Source: Aneurinibacillus uraniidurans (lineage in GTDB: Bacteria > Bacillota > Bacilli > Aneurinibacillales > Aneurinibacillaceae). From it: DNA of 64,000 bases. The stretch lies in assembly GCF_028471905.1 (NCBI RefSeq), contig NZ_CP116902.1, positions 1,648,501-1,712,500 on the forward strand, in the 5' to 3' direction. Below, piece after piece: positions 1-7,594 of this stretch; the first letter of the stretch is position 1; every line of letters starts with the position of its first letter. The notes below the pieces were generated by a model, which was not told the origin of the DNA, did not search any database, and saw only the letters and a program-made list of their open reading frames with translations. The translations under genes were made by a program, and so were the position numbers.

Positions 1-1
1 T

Positions 2-220
2 GAAGGACTGCCGCTTCGTGAAGCAGCGGAAAAAGCGCTCGACGCCATCGTCGCCCTCTCCGCAGATGTCGGCATCCCATCTGGATTCCGTGAACTCGGT
101 GCGAAGGAAGAAGATATCGAGCTTCTCGCTGTAAATGCAATGAACGATGCATGCGCGCTGACCAACCCGCGTAAGGCATCGCTCGAAGAAATCAAAGATA
201 TCATTCGTGCTGCGTACTAG
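2..220 (+). CDS. Iron-containing alcohol dehydrogenase, C-terminal end (partial)
   Basis: Only the last 72 residues are present; the gene begins before the window. The tail reads as the C-terminal helical domain of group III iron-dependent alcohol dehydrogenases. It contains an IPSGFRELGA-type segment, then the DACALTNPRKAS segment that is characteristic of the end of this family, and a final basic/acidic helix. Members reduce or oxidise alcohols, diols or lactaldehyde with NAD(P)H in the cytoplasm. The substrate cannot be told from this fragment. The stop codon at 218-220 overlaps the AGGAGG ribosome binding site of the next gene, so the two are probably co-transcribed. Confidence 0.85.
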   Translation, partial: EGLPLREAAEKALDAIVALSADVGIPSGFRELGAKEEDIELLAVNAMNDACALTNPRKASLEEIKDIIRAAY

Positions 221-230
221 GAGGATCAAG

Positions 231-881
231 ATGAAGAGAGACGACAGCTTGTACAAGCGCTCCTACTTTTCTAACATTGTACAGATGGGCGAGCTTGTTC
301 CAGATGCATTTCGTAGTTTTATGGCTTTTGACCGAGCAGCGTTGGCACCAGGAAGACTGTCTGCCAAAACAAAAGAGTTGATTGCGATTGCGATTGCACA
401 TATTACGGGCTGCCCATATTGCATTGAAGTACATGTGGAAGGTGGGCGCGAGAAGGGCGTAACGAAGGAAGAAATGGGCGAAGCCATTGTTGTTGCTACT
501 GCTTTGAAAGCGGGCGCTGCCCTGGCTCACGGTGTTAACGCTTTGAATGCGTATGAAGGGAACGGGGATGACGAGCTGTACCGCAGTTCTTATTTCAAAC
601 GTCTTGCTGAATTCGACATCATTGCTCCAGATGGGTTTACTGCATTTGTAGCATTTGACAAAGCAGCACTGGATGCAGGTGTTATCGGACGACGGGAGAA
701 GGAGTTAATTGCGGTAGCATGTGCACATGCTACCGGCTGTCCATACTGCATTGAGTTACACACTAAAGCAGCTAAGCGAGAAGGCATTGATGCGGCGGAG
801 CTTGCAGAAGCGATCATGGTTGCAGCCGCACTAAAAGCGGGGGCAGCACTGGCACATAGTGTCAATGCGCTCCGAGTCTAG
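231..881 (+). CDS. Carboxymuconolactone decarboxylase family protein with two CMD domains (AhpD-like)
   Basis: A 216-residue protein made of two tandem copies of a CMD/AhpD domain, about residues 5-105 and 115-216. Each carries the redox motif GCPYCIE followed by a histidine (HVEGG in copy one, HTKAA in copy two), the CxxC-x3-H signature of AhpD-type alkylhydroperoxidases. Both copies also share the LKAGAALAH helix, so this is an internal duplication. It is likely a cytoplasmic thiol peroxidase or disulfide reductase; the physiological substrate is unknown. The start at 231 was chosen because AGGAGG lies 6-7 bases upstream; an in-frame GTG at 207 lies inside the preceding gene. It follows the Fe-alcohol dehydrogenase directly and ends at a strong terminator. 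Confidence 0.85.
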   Translation: MKRDDSLYKRSYFSNIVQMGELVPDAFRSFMAFDRAALAPGRLSAKTKELIAIAIAHITGCPYCIEVHVEGGREKGVTKEEMGEAIVVATALKAGAALAHGVNALNAYEGNGDDELYRSSYFKRLAEFDIIAPDGFTAFVAFDKAALDAGVIGRREKELIAVACAHATGCPYCIELHTKAAKREGIDAAELAEAIMVAAALKAGAALAHSVNALRV

Positions 882-890
882 TAGAAGGAA

Positions 891-923
891 AAAGGTCCGG
901 GAAGTTTTCCGGACCTTTTTTTC
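891..923 (+). terminator. Rho-independent terminator after the CMD gene
   Basis: An AAAGGTCCGG / CCGGACCTTT stem with a short loop runs straight into a T tract. It closes the Fe-alcohol dehydrogenase/CMD operon. Confidence 0.85.
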
Positions 924-1024
924 ATGCGACCCGGAAGTTATAGAAAGAAACGTCCATATTTTTTCGTTCGCTGTCATACATATAAGGATTCACAATCTAG
1001 CAAACGAGAAAGGATGGGTACAGC

Positions 1025-1939
1025 ATGGTGGAAGAAGGACTGAAAAGCTTTTTCTTATTCTTGTCACAAAGCCGGATGCTGAACCGGGTCGCGAAAAAGT
1101 GGGGCTTACGTTTTGGAGCAAGTCGCTTCGTCGCCGGGAAAACGATTGCGGAAGCGGTAGCTAAAGTGAAGCAATTAAATGAAGCCGGACTCATCTGTAC
1201 ACTTGATCACCTTGGTGAATTCGTTACAAGCCGCACTGAAGCAGAAGAGGCGACCGATTATTGCATCAAGACGATTGAGGCGATTACAAAAGCTGGTGTG
1301 GTAAGTAACTTGTCGTTAAAACTCACACAGCTCGGGCTTGATCTCGATGAATCCCTTTGTGAGGCGAATATGCGCCGTATTCTACATGCGGCCAGGCGGC
1401 ATCGTAACTTTGTTCGGATCGATATGGAAGATTACAGTCGCTGCCAGAAAACACTGGATTTGCTTGGCAAACTACGGCGGGACTACTCGAATGTAGGAAC
1501 GGTTATTCAGGCATACTTATATCGTTCCGAGCAAGACGTAGCAAACTTACGGGGCGCTCCGCTTCGACTTGTGAAAGGGGCGTATAAAGAATCGCCTGAC
1601 GTGGCCTATCCGCAAAAAACAGAGGTGGACCGTAATTTCAAACGTCTAATCGAAGCACATCTGCAAAGCGGAGCATACACGGCGATTGCAACGCACGATG
1701 ATGCGATTATTGCGTTTGTGAAGCAGTTTGTCGCGGAGAAAAACATTACACATGACCGTTTCGAGTTTCAGATGTTATATGGCATTCGTACGGATACACA
1801 GCGGGCGCTTGCAGCGGAAGGATACACGATGCGTGTATATGTTCCATATGGGCGTGATTGGTATGGGTATTTTATGCGCCGGCTTGCTGAACGTCCAGCG
1901 AATGTTGCGTTTGTCGTAAAAGGAATGTTTTCGCGCTGA
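1025..1939 (+). CDS. Proline dehydrogenase (monofunctional PRODH)
   Basis: Predicted FAD-dependent proline dehydrogenase of 304 residues, the usual length of monofunctional Bacillota enzymes (putB/fadM type). It oxidises L-proline to pyrroline-5-carboxylate as the first step of proline catabolism and passes electrons to the respiratory quinone pool. The (beta/alpha)8 barrel signatures are visible: LVKGAYKE around residue 182, MLYGIRTD around 250, and the C-terminal FMRRLAERPAN near 285-293, whose paired arginines bind the proline carboxylate in characterised PRODH enzymes. No pyrroline-5-carboxylate dehydrogenase gene is adjacent, so the second step must be encoded elsewhere. The ATG at 1025 is preceded by an AAAGGATGG-like site. 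A terminator follows. Confidence 0.9.
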   Translation: MVEEGLKSFFLFLSQSRMLNRVAKKWGLRFGASRFVAGKTIAEAVAKVKQLNEAGLICTLDHLGEFVTSRTEAEEATDYCIKTIEAITKAGVVSNLSLKLTQLGLDLDESLCEANMRRILHAARRHRNFVRIDMEDYSRCQKTLDLLGKLRRDYSNVGTVIQAYLYRSEQDVANLRGAPLRLVKGAYKESPDVAYPQKTEVDRNFKRLIEAHLQSGAYTAIATHDDAIIAFVKQFVAEKNITHDRFEFQMLYGIRTDTQRALAAEGYTMRVYVPYGRDWYGYFMRRLAERPANVAFVVKGMFSR

Positions 1940-1950
1940 AAGGCAGACAA

Positions 1951-1980
1951 AAGGCAGCCGATCTACCAGGCTGCCTTTTT
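1951..1980. terminator. Bidirectional terminator between proline dehydrogenase and the CBS gene
   Basis: An AAGGCAGCC / GGCTGCCTT stem is followed by T residues on the plus strand and has a T-rich stretch on the minus strand. It can serve the two convergent genes. Confidence 0.75.
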
Positions 1981-2002
1981 ATGTGCGTATGTATGTGGTG
2001 GA

Positions 2003-2392
2003 TTAATTCGGATCATTCTCTAGGCGGCGGGTTAGTTCGTGGAGCAAATCTACAACGGTAATAATTCCGACGAGCTTGTCCCCATCGATAACAGGAAGCG
2101 CATTGATTTTGTGACGTCGCAGTGTCTGGATGGCCTCTGCCACGCTTGTATCCGGTGAGGTCGTAATCAGCTTCCGCGTCATGACCCACTCAATCGGCGT
2201 TTCTTTCAAAATAGTAGGAGAATTCAGCGCACCAATCATGTCGCGGTACACAATAATTCCGACTGGCTTACTATTCTCAACAACAAGCAGGCGGCGGATA
2301 TTTTTTTCTTGCATAATTTTTTCCGCTTCCTGAATCGGCGTGGATGGAGAGATGGTAATAACATCCCGAGTCATTAATTGTTCAACTATCAT
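2003..2392 (-). CDS. CBS-domain-pair protein
   Basis: A 129-residue protein consisting almost entirely of one Bateman module. CBS1 spans about residues 5-60 (LMTRDVITISPSTPIQEA, then RRLLVVENSKPVGIIVYRD). CBS2 spans about 70-125 (WVMTRKLITTSPDTSVAEA, then ALPVIDGDKLVGIITVVDLL). Such stand-alone proteins bind adenine nucleotides and act as energy or redox sensors; no catalytic domain is attached. The open frame extends 24 codons upstream, but homology to CBS starts (MIVEQLMTRDV) supports the ATG at 2392. The ribosome binding site there is weak, and a GTG 5 codons upstream is an alternative. The ligand is unknown. Confidence 0.8.
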   Translation of the reverse strand: MIVEQLMTRDVITISPSTPIQEAEKIMQEKNIRRLLVVENSKPVGIIVYRDMIGALNSPTILKETPIEWVMTRKLITTSPDTSVAEAIQTLRRHKINALPVIDGDKLVGIITVVDLLHELTRRLENDPN

Positions 2393-2791
2393 GGAATGAT
2401 GCACACTCGCTTTCGTAGAATGACGTACATGAAATACTATGATCATGGGCATTATATCATACAATGGCAGGGTCTGCCATACAATATGGCACGCTTATAC
2501 GAGATGAATGACGAATCTGTCCTCATTAAAATGTGTAATTTCGAGGTATTCTTGCGAAATGCATATAGGTGATATAGGATATTATATCTACTAAACGATG
2601 CTTATCTAGTTGAAATTATTCGATTCATCGCTTATAGTGAGAAGAAAGATATAGAAGCGGACGATATGAAATAAGTTATCTTGTATCATTTGTAATTTTT
2701 TTCATAGTACAATACGTATGACCTGATGCCGCTCTTTGTCTATTTATACAGCTTGTGTAAACATTGTAGCACGTCCTGTGAGAAGAGGTGT
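2393..2791. other. AT-rich intergenic region with no recognisable gene
   Basis: About 400 bp between the divergent CBS gene and the hypothetical gene at 2792. It has several TATATC/GATATA tracts and a TACAAT hexamer near 2708 that could be a -10 element for the rightward gene. No convincing -35 box, riboswitch or short ORF was found. Confidence 0.4.
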
Positions 2792-3340
2792 ATGCACGTG
2801 CAAATAGAACACCGAGACTCTTTATATAGCAAAAATATAGATTCAGTCAGACGGGAAGATACCGGAGATGTGATTCCGGAGAGCCCGGATGAGCAGAAAG
2901 GAATCAGTAGCTCTGTGTTCAATCTCCTGTTCAAGGATTTAGTAGAGTCGGAAAAAATTAAACGCTATATGGATGACCTTCAGCATTCTGTCTATGCAGA
3001 AGGTGTGACACAAGCTGAGTTTAGCGCGTGTATGTCTGAGCTGACGGATCGTTATATAGTGAAAGGCATGAGTCGGAAGGATAAGGCAAGCGTTATTCGT
3101 TACATTAGCGCCTGTGCCAAAATTGAAAGCCATGTAAAAGCTAATTTGTGTGCGATACAGCAGACAGCCGCTGGAGAAGTGGTAACGGAAGATCATGCGC
3201 TCGTATATACGTATTATGAAACACAGAAAATGGTGAACGAGTGGGGAAGGGTGTATGCCGGTATACATCGTCTTCCAACAGAATGGACCGTAACTCCTGA
3301 CCTTACGTGGGGACTCTGGCATGAATCAGAGTCAGAATGA
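2792..3340 (+). CDS. Hypothetical soluble protein, 182 aa
   Basis: I do not recognise this family. The protein is hydrophilic with no signal peptide or membrane segment. The middle (about residues 45-140) is predicted helical and charged, and the C-terminus is aromatic (EWTVTPDLTWGLWHESESE). The open frame begins at 2726, but the ATG at 2792 has a GAAGAGGTGT ribosome binding site just upstream, whereas the earlier start has none. It stands alone, flanked by a divergent CBS gene and a convergent HesB-like gene, and ends before a strong bidirectional terminator. Confidence 0.65.
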   Translation: MHVQIEHRDSLYSKNIDSVRREDTGDVIPESPDEQKGISSSVFNLLFKDLVESEKIKRYMDDLQHSVYAEGVTQAEFSACMSELTDRYIVKGMSRKDKASVIRYISACAKIESHVKANLCAIQQTAAGEVVTEDHALVYTYYETQKMVNEWGRVYAGIHRLPTEWTVTPDLTWGLWHESESE

Positions 3341-3360
3341 TTATGGAAGATGCGGCACCA

Positions 3361-3405
3361 AAAAAGGCGGAGATTCTTGCAGTAAGCGAGAATCTCCGCC
3401 TTTCC
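3361..3405. terminator. Bidirectional terminator between convergent genes
   Basis: An AAAAAGGCGGAGATTCT / AGAATCTCCGCCTTTCC hairpin with A and T tracts on its two sides serves both the plus-strand hypothetical gene and the minus-strand HesB-like gene. Confidence 0.85.
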
Positions 3406-3407
3406 TT

Positions 3408-3710
3408 TTAGTGATCGCCGTGATTTCCTTTAGAAGGGTTCGTAATCACAAATCCTTCTTCCGGTAAATACAGATAGTCAATTTTCACACCGTCGAGTGC
3501 GTCTACGTTTTTATCGAGCAGCACATCAATTTCTTTATCCGTATGAACGATCTCATCGTTCTCGCTTGGTGTATCAAGATCTAAGCCGTAATGGACGTGA
3601 TCGTCGTGTGCATGAGTGACAAGTACACGAAGCATTTGGCCTTGCGAATCTTCTTCGGCCAAAATTTCTTTAATCTTTTTAGCTGCATTGCGTGTGATTT
3701 TACATTTCAT
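3408..3710 (-). CDS. HesB/IscA-fold protein lacking the canonical cysteines
   Basis: A 100-residue protein with the Fe-S biosynthesis (A-type carrier) fold signature: an N-terminal AAKKIKEIL helix, then LRVLVTHAHDDHVHYGLDLD, and a C-terminal GVKIDYLYLPEEGFVITNP strand pair. A-type carriers hold their cluster with one Cys in the central loop and a C-terminal Cys-Gly-Cys. Here the loop is histidine-rich (HAHDDHVH) and the tail ends KGNHGDH. The only cysteine is residue 3. It is therefore unlikely to be a classical Fe-S carrier, although the histidines could bind another metal. The start is supported by AAAGGAG 8-9 bases upstream. A TTTAAA-17-TATAAT promoter lies at about 3758-3786 on the minus strand. 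Confidence 0.75.
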   Translation of the reverse strand: MKCKITRNAAKKIKEILAEEDSQGQMLRVLVTHAHDDHVHYGLDLDTPSENDEIVHTDKEIDVLLDKNVDALDGVKIDYLYLPEEGFVITNPSKGNHGDH

Positions 3711-3757
3711 ATAGATAGTCTCCTTTATTTGCAACGATTCGTAATAGCACTCTGTCA

Positions 3758-3786
3758 TTATACGCCACTTTGTTTGGCATTTAAAC
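3758..3786 (-). promoter_or_regulatory. Probable promoter of the HesB-like gene
   Basis: On the minus strand a TTTAAA -35 element and a perfect TATAAT -10 are separated by 17 bases. It lies downstream of the minus-strand terminator at 3795-3823, so the HesB-like gene can be transcribed independently of the upstream RNA. Confidence 0.6.
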
Positions 3787-3794
3787 GAAATTAC

Positions 3795-3930
3795 GAAAAA
3801 AAAGAGCTTCCGTATGTGGAAGCCGATTGAAAGAGGTGTGCCCGTATTCCGGTGAGGAGGATAGGACAGGACTATGCTTGACTCTTATACTACCAGTTGA
3901 TTGCAAATCCTGTATGTTCCTGTTGTAAAG
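3795..3930 (-). ncRNA. Candidate small RNA antisense to the thiM upstream region
   Basis: On the minus strand a perfect TATAAT (3931-3936) is followed by about 130 nt without an ORF, ending in a GCTTCC-N6-GGAAGC hairpin (3806-3823) and a T8 tract (3796-3803). The predicted transcript contains a C-rich stretch, CCUAUCCUCCUCACC, able to pair with Shine-Dalgarno sequences, as in C-rich-loop sRNAs of Bacillota. It also has a possible ACAGGA/UCCUGU long stem. The -35 region is weak (GTAAGA at 17 bp spacing). It could instead be an unexplained 5' leader, but the HesB-like gene downstream has its own promoter. Confidence 0.45.
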
Positions 3931-3938
3931 ATTATATG

Positions 3939-3957
3939 AAGAAACGTGGTGTTTCTT
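3939..3957. promoter_or_regulatory. Inverted repeat upstream of thiM (operator candidate)
   Basis: A perfect 7-bp inverted repeat AAGAAAC-N5-GTTTCTT. It lies immediately upstream of the minus-strand TATAAT (3931-3936) and of a plus-strand TATGAT (3970-3975) preceding thiM. The position between divergent promoters suggests an operator. The binding protein is unknown. Confidence 0.4.
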
Positions 3958-4013
3958 ACACAAAATCAGTATGATAGAAGCAGATACGTAAAATTGCAAA
4001 GGAGATGGATTAG

Positions 4014-4814
4014 ATGATTGAAAAACAAATCGCAGCGCTTCTGCCACAACTGCGCGAGAAGAAACCGCTCGTGCATAACATTACAAATGAAGTGGTGACT
4101 AACTTTACCGCTAACGGTTTGCTTGCGCTTGGAGCATCTCCTGTAATGGCATATGCACCGGAAGAAGTTGCGGATATGGCGAAAATCGCTGGTGCTCTCG
4201 TATTGAACATGGGTACTCTGACAACGGATATGATTGCTTCCATGATTATGGCGGGAAGATCTGCAAACGAGCACGGTGTTCCGATTATATTCGATCCGGT
4301 TGGTGCCGGGGCGACCCCGTTCCGTACGGATATGGCACGACGCATTGTTGAGGAACTGGAGCTGGCTGTGATTCGCGGGAATGCAGCCGAGATCGCTAAT
4401 GTAGTCGGAGATTCCTGGCAGATCAAAGGTGTGGATGCTGGAGAAGCAGGCGGTGATACAGTTGAACTGGCACGCCGGGCAGCTAAAAAGTTAGGAACGG
4501 TTGTCGTTATTACCGGTGAAACGGACATTGTGACAGATGGAGAGACGACATACGCCATCCATAACGGGGATGAGATGTTAACGCGTATTACCGGAACAGG
4601 ATGCTTGCTGACATCTGTAGTCGGTGCCTATGCGGCTATTGAAAAAGATTATGTTCTTGCCGCGACAGCAGCAGTGGCAAGCTATGGGGTAGCAGCAGAA
4701 ATTGCCCGCGAGATTGTCAATGCGCCAGGTTCTTATCAGATCGCGCTGCTTGATACATTGTACAGTGTAGAGGAAGACCAGATTGCGGTAATTGCCCGCA
4801 TTGAGCAGATGTAG
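4014..4814 (+). CDS. thiM: Hydroxyethylthiazole kinase ThiM
   Basis: A 266-residue enzyme that phosphorylates 4-methyl-5-(2-hydroxyethyl)thiazole for thiamine salvage; cytoplasmic, ribokinase-like fold. Family signatures are visible: [29 protein letters not shown] at residues 19-47, VLNMGTLT near 64, [11 protein letters not shown] near 93, and the anion-hole/catalytic [12 protein letters not shown] near 190-200. Length matches the family. The start has GGAGATGG 7-8 bases upstream. It is followed 9 bp later by thiE, so the two form a salvage/condensation operon. No TPP riboswitch sequence is recognisable upstream, although thiamine genes in Bacillota commonly have one. Confidence 0.95.
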   Translation: MIEKQIAALLPQLREKKPLVHNITNEVVTNFTANGLLALGASPVMAYAPEEVADMAKIAGALVLNMGTLTTDMIASMIMAGRSANEHGVPIIFDPVGAGATPFRTDMARRIVEELELAVIRGNAAEIANVVGDSWQIKGVDAGEAGGDTVELARRAAKKLGTVVVITGETDIVTDGETTYAIHNGDEMLTRITGTGCLLTSVVGAYAAIEKDYVLAATAAVASYGVAAEIAREIVNAPGSYQIALLDTLYSVEEDQIAVIARIEQM

Positions 4815-4823
4815 GGGGATCAT

Positions 4824-5468
4824 ATGACGGTACAAGATTGGAACAAGCGACTCGGTGTCTATCTTGTCATGGGCATTGGGGATGTAAACGGGCAAAGTGC
4901 GCTTGCAATCGCTCGTGCTGCGATTGCAGGCGGAGTCGATGTCATTCAGTTGCGCGAGAAAAAAGCGCCCTTGGGCGACATAATAGAAACCGGACGGAAG
5001 TTGCGTGAGCTGTGCCGGGACCACGGGGTGCTTTTCATCGTGAATGACCGTGTTGATGTGGCGCTTCTGCTCGAAGCGGATGGTGTACATGTGGGGCAGG
5101 ATGACCTTCCCGCAGATGAAACGCGCCGCCTTGTGGGGAGCGATATGTTTATCGGTGTATCGGCTTCTTCGATGGAGGAAGCACAGCGTGCGCTTGAACT
5201 AGGTGCTGATTATCTTGGAGTCGGTGCCATTTATGCCACAAACAGCAAGTCAGATGCGGGTGCGCCGGTTACACCGCAGCTCATTGCTGACATTCGTGCG
5301 ATCACATCGGTGCCGCTTGTCGGCATCGGTGGGATTACTGCGGGTAACTGCGCAGAAGTCATGGAACATGGAGCAGATGGCGTAGCGGTCATCTCGGCAA
5401 TTGTGGGGGCATCTGATCCACAAGCGGCAGCCGCCGAGCTAAAGCGCCGGATTGCGGCGCACATATAA
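4824..5468 (+). CDS. thiE: Thiamine-phosphate synthase ThiE
   Basis: A 214-residue TIM-barrel enzyme that joins hydroxymethylpyrimidine diphosphate to hydroxyethylthiazole phosphate, giving thiamine phosphate. Typical motifs are present: VIQLREKK near residue 45, FIVNDRVDVALLLEADGVHVGQDDLP near 72-97, GVSASSMEEA near 112, YLGVGAIYATNSKSDA near 130, and the phosphate-binding VGIGGITAGN near 168. It starts 9 bp after thiM behind a GGGGGAT site, and the product of ThiM is its substrate. A terminator follows at 5480. Confidence 0.95.
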   Translation: MTVQDWNKRLGVYLVMGIGDVNGQSALAIARAAIAGGVDVIQLREKKAPLGDIIETGRKLRELCRDHGVLFIVNDRVDVALLLEADGVHVGQDDLPADETRRLVGSDMFIGVSASSMEEAQRALELGADYLGVGAIYATNSKSDAGAPVTPQLIADIRAITSVPLVGIGGITAGNCAEVMEHGADGVAVISAIVGASDPQAAAAELKRRIAAHI

Positions 5469-5479
5469 GCATGTATACA

Positions 5480-5520
5480 GAGCGGGAGAGCTTACGATGG
5501 GCACCTCCCGCTTTTTATTT
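5480..5520 (+). terminator. Terminator of the thiME operon
   Basis: An AGCGGGAG / CTCCCGCT stem with a 17-nt loop is followed by TTTTTATTTTTT. Confidence 0.85.
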
Positions 5521-5601
5521 TTTGCGAACGAATATTCTTATCTATTGCTTTTCATGTCGAAAACCAGTACATTGTATGAAAGAAACAGGAGGGGAAGCAA
5601 A

Positions 5602-7587
5602 GTGAGTCGTCAACCAATTCAAGCGACGATCGAGCCTGCATACAGCGAAGATGATATTCGCGTACTGAAAGGGCTGACAGCTGTACGCGTCCGTCCCGGC
5701 ATGTATATTGGCTCGACCGGAAGCCGTGGACTGCACCATCTGATCTGGGAGATCATCGATAATTCGAAAGACGAGGTGCTCGCAGGGTACTGCGATACGA
5801 TTACCGTAACGATTCATAAAGATAAAAGCATCAGCATTGAAGACAACGGGCGCGGCATTCCGACCGGGATGAACAAGGATGAAGGGATTCCGACACCAAC
5901 CGTTGTCTTTACTGTCCTTCATGCCGGTGGGAAGTTCGGCGGCGGAGATGGATATAAGAAATCCGGCGGCCTGCACGGGGTAGGCGCAAGTGTTGTGAAT
6001 GCGCTCTCGGAATGGCTAGAAGTTGAAATTTACCGGGATGGTAACGTGTACCGTCAACGGTTTGAATATGTGGAAGAGGCAGACGGACAATTTACGGCCG
6101 GGCATCCGGTGACAGGTCTTGAGATTGTCGGACAGACACGCAAAACCGGTACGAAAGTTACGTTTATGCCGGATGCACGCATTTTCAGCGATACGAATGT
6201 GCAGTACAGCGTATTGCGGGAACGTCTGCGCGATAATGCGTTTCTGCTCAAGGGAGTCACGATTCACCTGCGCGATCAGCGCCCGGGTGCGCCAGAGCCA
6301 GAAGTGTTCAAGTTTGAAGAAGGTATTAAAGCGTTTGTCGAGTTTTTAAACGATGGTAAAAACACGCTGCATGACATTGTGTATTTTGAAGGCGAGCGGG
6401 ACAATGTAGAGATGGAGCTTGCATTCCAATACAACGACAACACAACGGAGAATATGCTGTCGTACGTCAATACGATTCCAACGATTGACGAAGGTACACA
6501 CGTATCCGGGTTCCGCAATGCGTTTACGAAAGTATGCAATGAGTACGCACGTAAAAACAATATGCTCAAGAAGAACGACAAAAACCTGACCGGAAACGAT
6601 TATCGGGAAGGCTTGATGGCGGTCTTAAGCATCCGCATGGATGATCCGCAGTTTGAGAGCCAGACGAAAGACAAGCTGGGCAGTGAAGAAGCACGCTCGG
6701 CTGTAGAAGGCATCGTCGCGGAGAAAATGAGCTTTTTCCTTGAGGAAAATCCGGCAGTTGCCAAGCAGATCATCGAGCGGGCGATTGAATCGCGCCGCAT
6801 TAAAGACGAGATCAAGAAGGCAGCAGAAGCGCTGCGCAATCCGAACAAGAAAGGCAAAAAGAAAGGCAAGCGTACAATTAGCGATAAGTACACCCCGCCA
6901 AGTAAAAAAGACGCTAGCCGTAACGAGCTGTTCATCGTCGAAGGGGATTCGGCAGGTGGGTCTGCGATTAACGGACGTGATCGCAACTTCCAGGCCGTGT
7001 TAAGCTTGCGCGGTAAGCCGATTAATGTTGAGAAGAAAAAGATTTACGAAGTAATTGGACCGAATGGCAACGAAGAGATTAATACGATTGTAGAAGTGAT
7101 TGGCACGGGCATCGGTGATGATTTTAACGCTAACAACTGTACGTTCGACAAGATTATCATTATGACCGATGCGGATTATGACGGCGCACACATTCAAATT
7201 TTGCTGTTGACGCTGTTTTATCGCTATTTCTCCGAGCTGATTAAGCGCGGCAAAGTATTCATTGCCCAGCCGCCGCTGTATAAAGTGTACAAGCAGGCGA
7301 AGAAAGGGCAGGAAATCATTTATGCGTGGACGGAGCAAGAACGGGAAGAAGCGCAGAAGAAGCTTGGCCGTCAATCTGAAATTCAGCGCTATAAAGGACT
7401 AGGCGAGATGAATGCCGAACAGTTATGGGATACGACGATGAATCCGCAGACACGCAAGCTCATTCGCGTTGATCTCGAAGATATGGCGGAAGCGGAACGT
7501 ACGGTAACCGTACTGATGGGGGATAAGGTACCGCCGCGCCGCGAATGGATTGAAAATACGGTGAAATTTGTGATGGAGGAGGAGTAA
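5602..7587 (+). CDS. parE: DNA topoisomerase IV subunit B (ParE)
   Basis: The ATPase subunit of topoisomerase IV, which decatenates replicated chromosomes together with ParC. The 661 residues show, in order: GHKL ATPase motifs (EIIDNSKDEVL near 50, EDNGRGIPTG near 90, the GGLHGVGASVVN ATP lid near 120), a transducer domain, and the Toprim domain with FIVEGDSAGGSA near 440 and the metal-binding DADYDGAHI near 520. The C-terminus has YKGLGEMNAEQLW. The GTG at 5602 is preferred because AGGAGGGGAAGCAA directly precedes it and family N-termini begin here; the frame is open back to 5452 but crosses the thiE terminator. parC follows after 7 bp. The pairing with ParC and the lack of a recF/gyrA context favour ParE over GyrB. 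Confidence 0.93.
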   Translation: MSRQPIQATIEPAYSEDDIRVLKGLTAVRVRPGMYIGSTGSRGLHHLIWEIIDNSKDEVLAGYCDTITVTIHKDKSISIEDNGRGIPTGMNKDEGIPTPTVVFTVLHAGGKFGGGDGYKKSGGLHGVGASVVNALSEWLEVEIYRDGNVYRQRFEYVEEADGQFTAGHPVTGLEIVGQTRKTGTKVTFMPDARIFSDTNVQYSVLRERLRDNAFLLKGVTIHLRDQRPGAPEPEVFKFEEGIKAFVEFLNDGKNTLHDIVYFEGERDNVEMELAFQYNDNTTENMLSYVNTIPTIDEGTHVSGFRNAFTKVCNEYARKNNMLKKNDKNLTGNDYREGLMAVLSIRMDDPQFESQTKDKLGSEEARSAVEGIVAEKMSFFLEENPAVAKQIIERAIESRRIKDEIKKAAEALRNPNKKGKKKGKRTISDKYTPPSKKDASRNELFIVEGDSAGGSAINGRDRNFQAVLSLRGKPINVEKKKIYEVIGPNGNEEINTIVEVIGTGIGDDFNANNCTFDKIIIMTDADYDGAHIQILLLTLFYRYFSELIKRGKVFIAQPPLYKVYKQAKKGQEIIYAWTEQEREEAQKKLGRQSEIQRYKGLGEMNAEQLWDTTMNPQTRKLIRVDLEDMAEAERTVTVLMGDKVPPRREWIENTVKFVMEEE

Positions 7588-7594
7588 CAGGCTA

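Noticed and set aside
2393-2464. 24-codon N-terminal extension of the CBS protein
   Set aside because: The extension is not CBS-like and has no Shine-Dalgarno; the ATG at 2392 matches family starts.
3711-3823. Attenuator controlling the HesB-like gene
   Set aside because: A separate TTTAAA-17-TATAAT promoter lies between the terminator and the gene, so an independent RNA is the simpler reading, though readthrough control cannot be excluded.
3711-4013. TPP riboswitch upstream of thiM
   Set aside because: No CUGAGA or GAAC-CUGAUC-like conserved blocks are present on the plus strand; the only strong hairpin is a minus-strand terminator.
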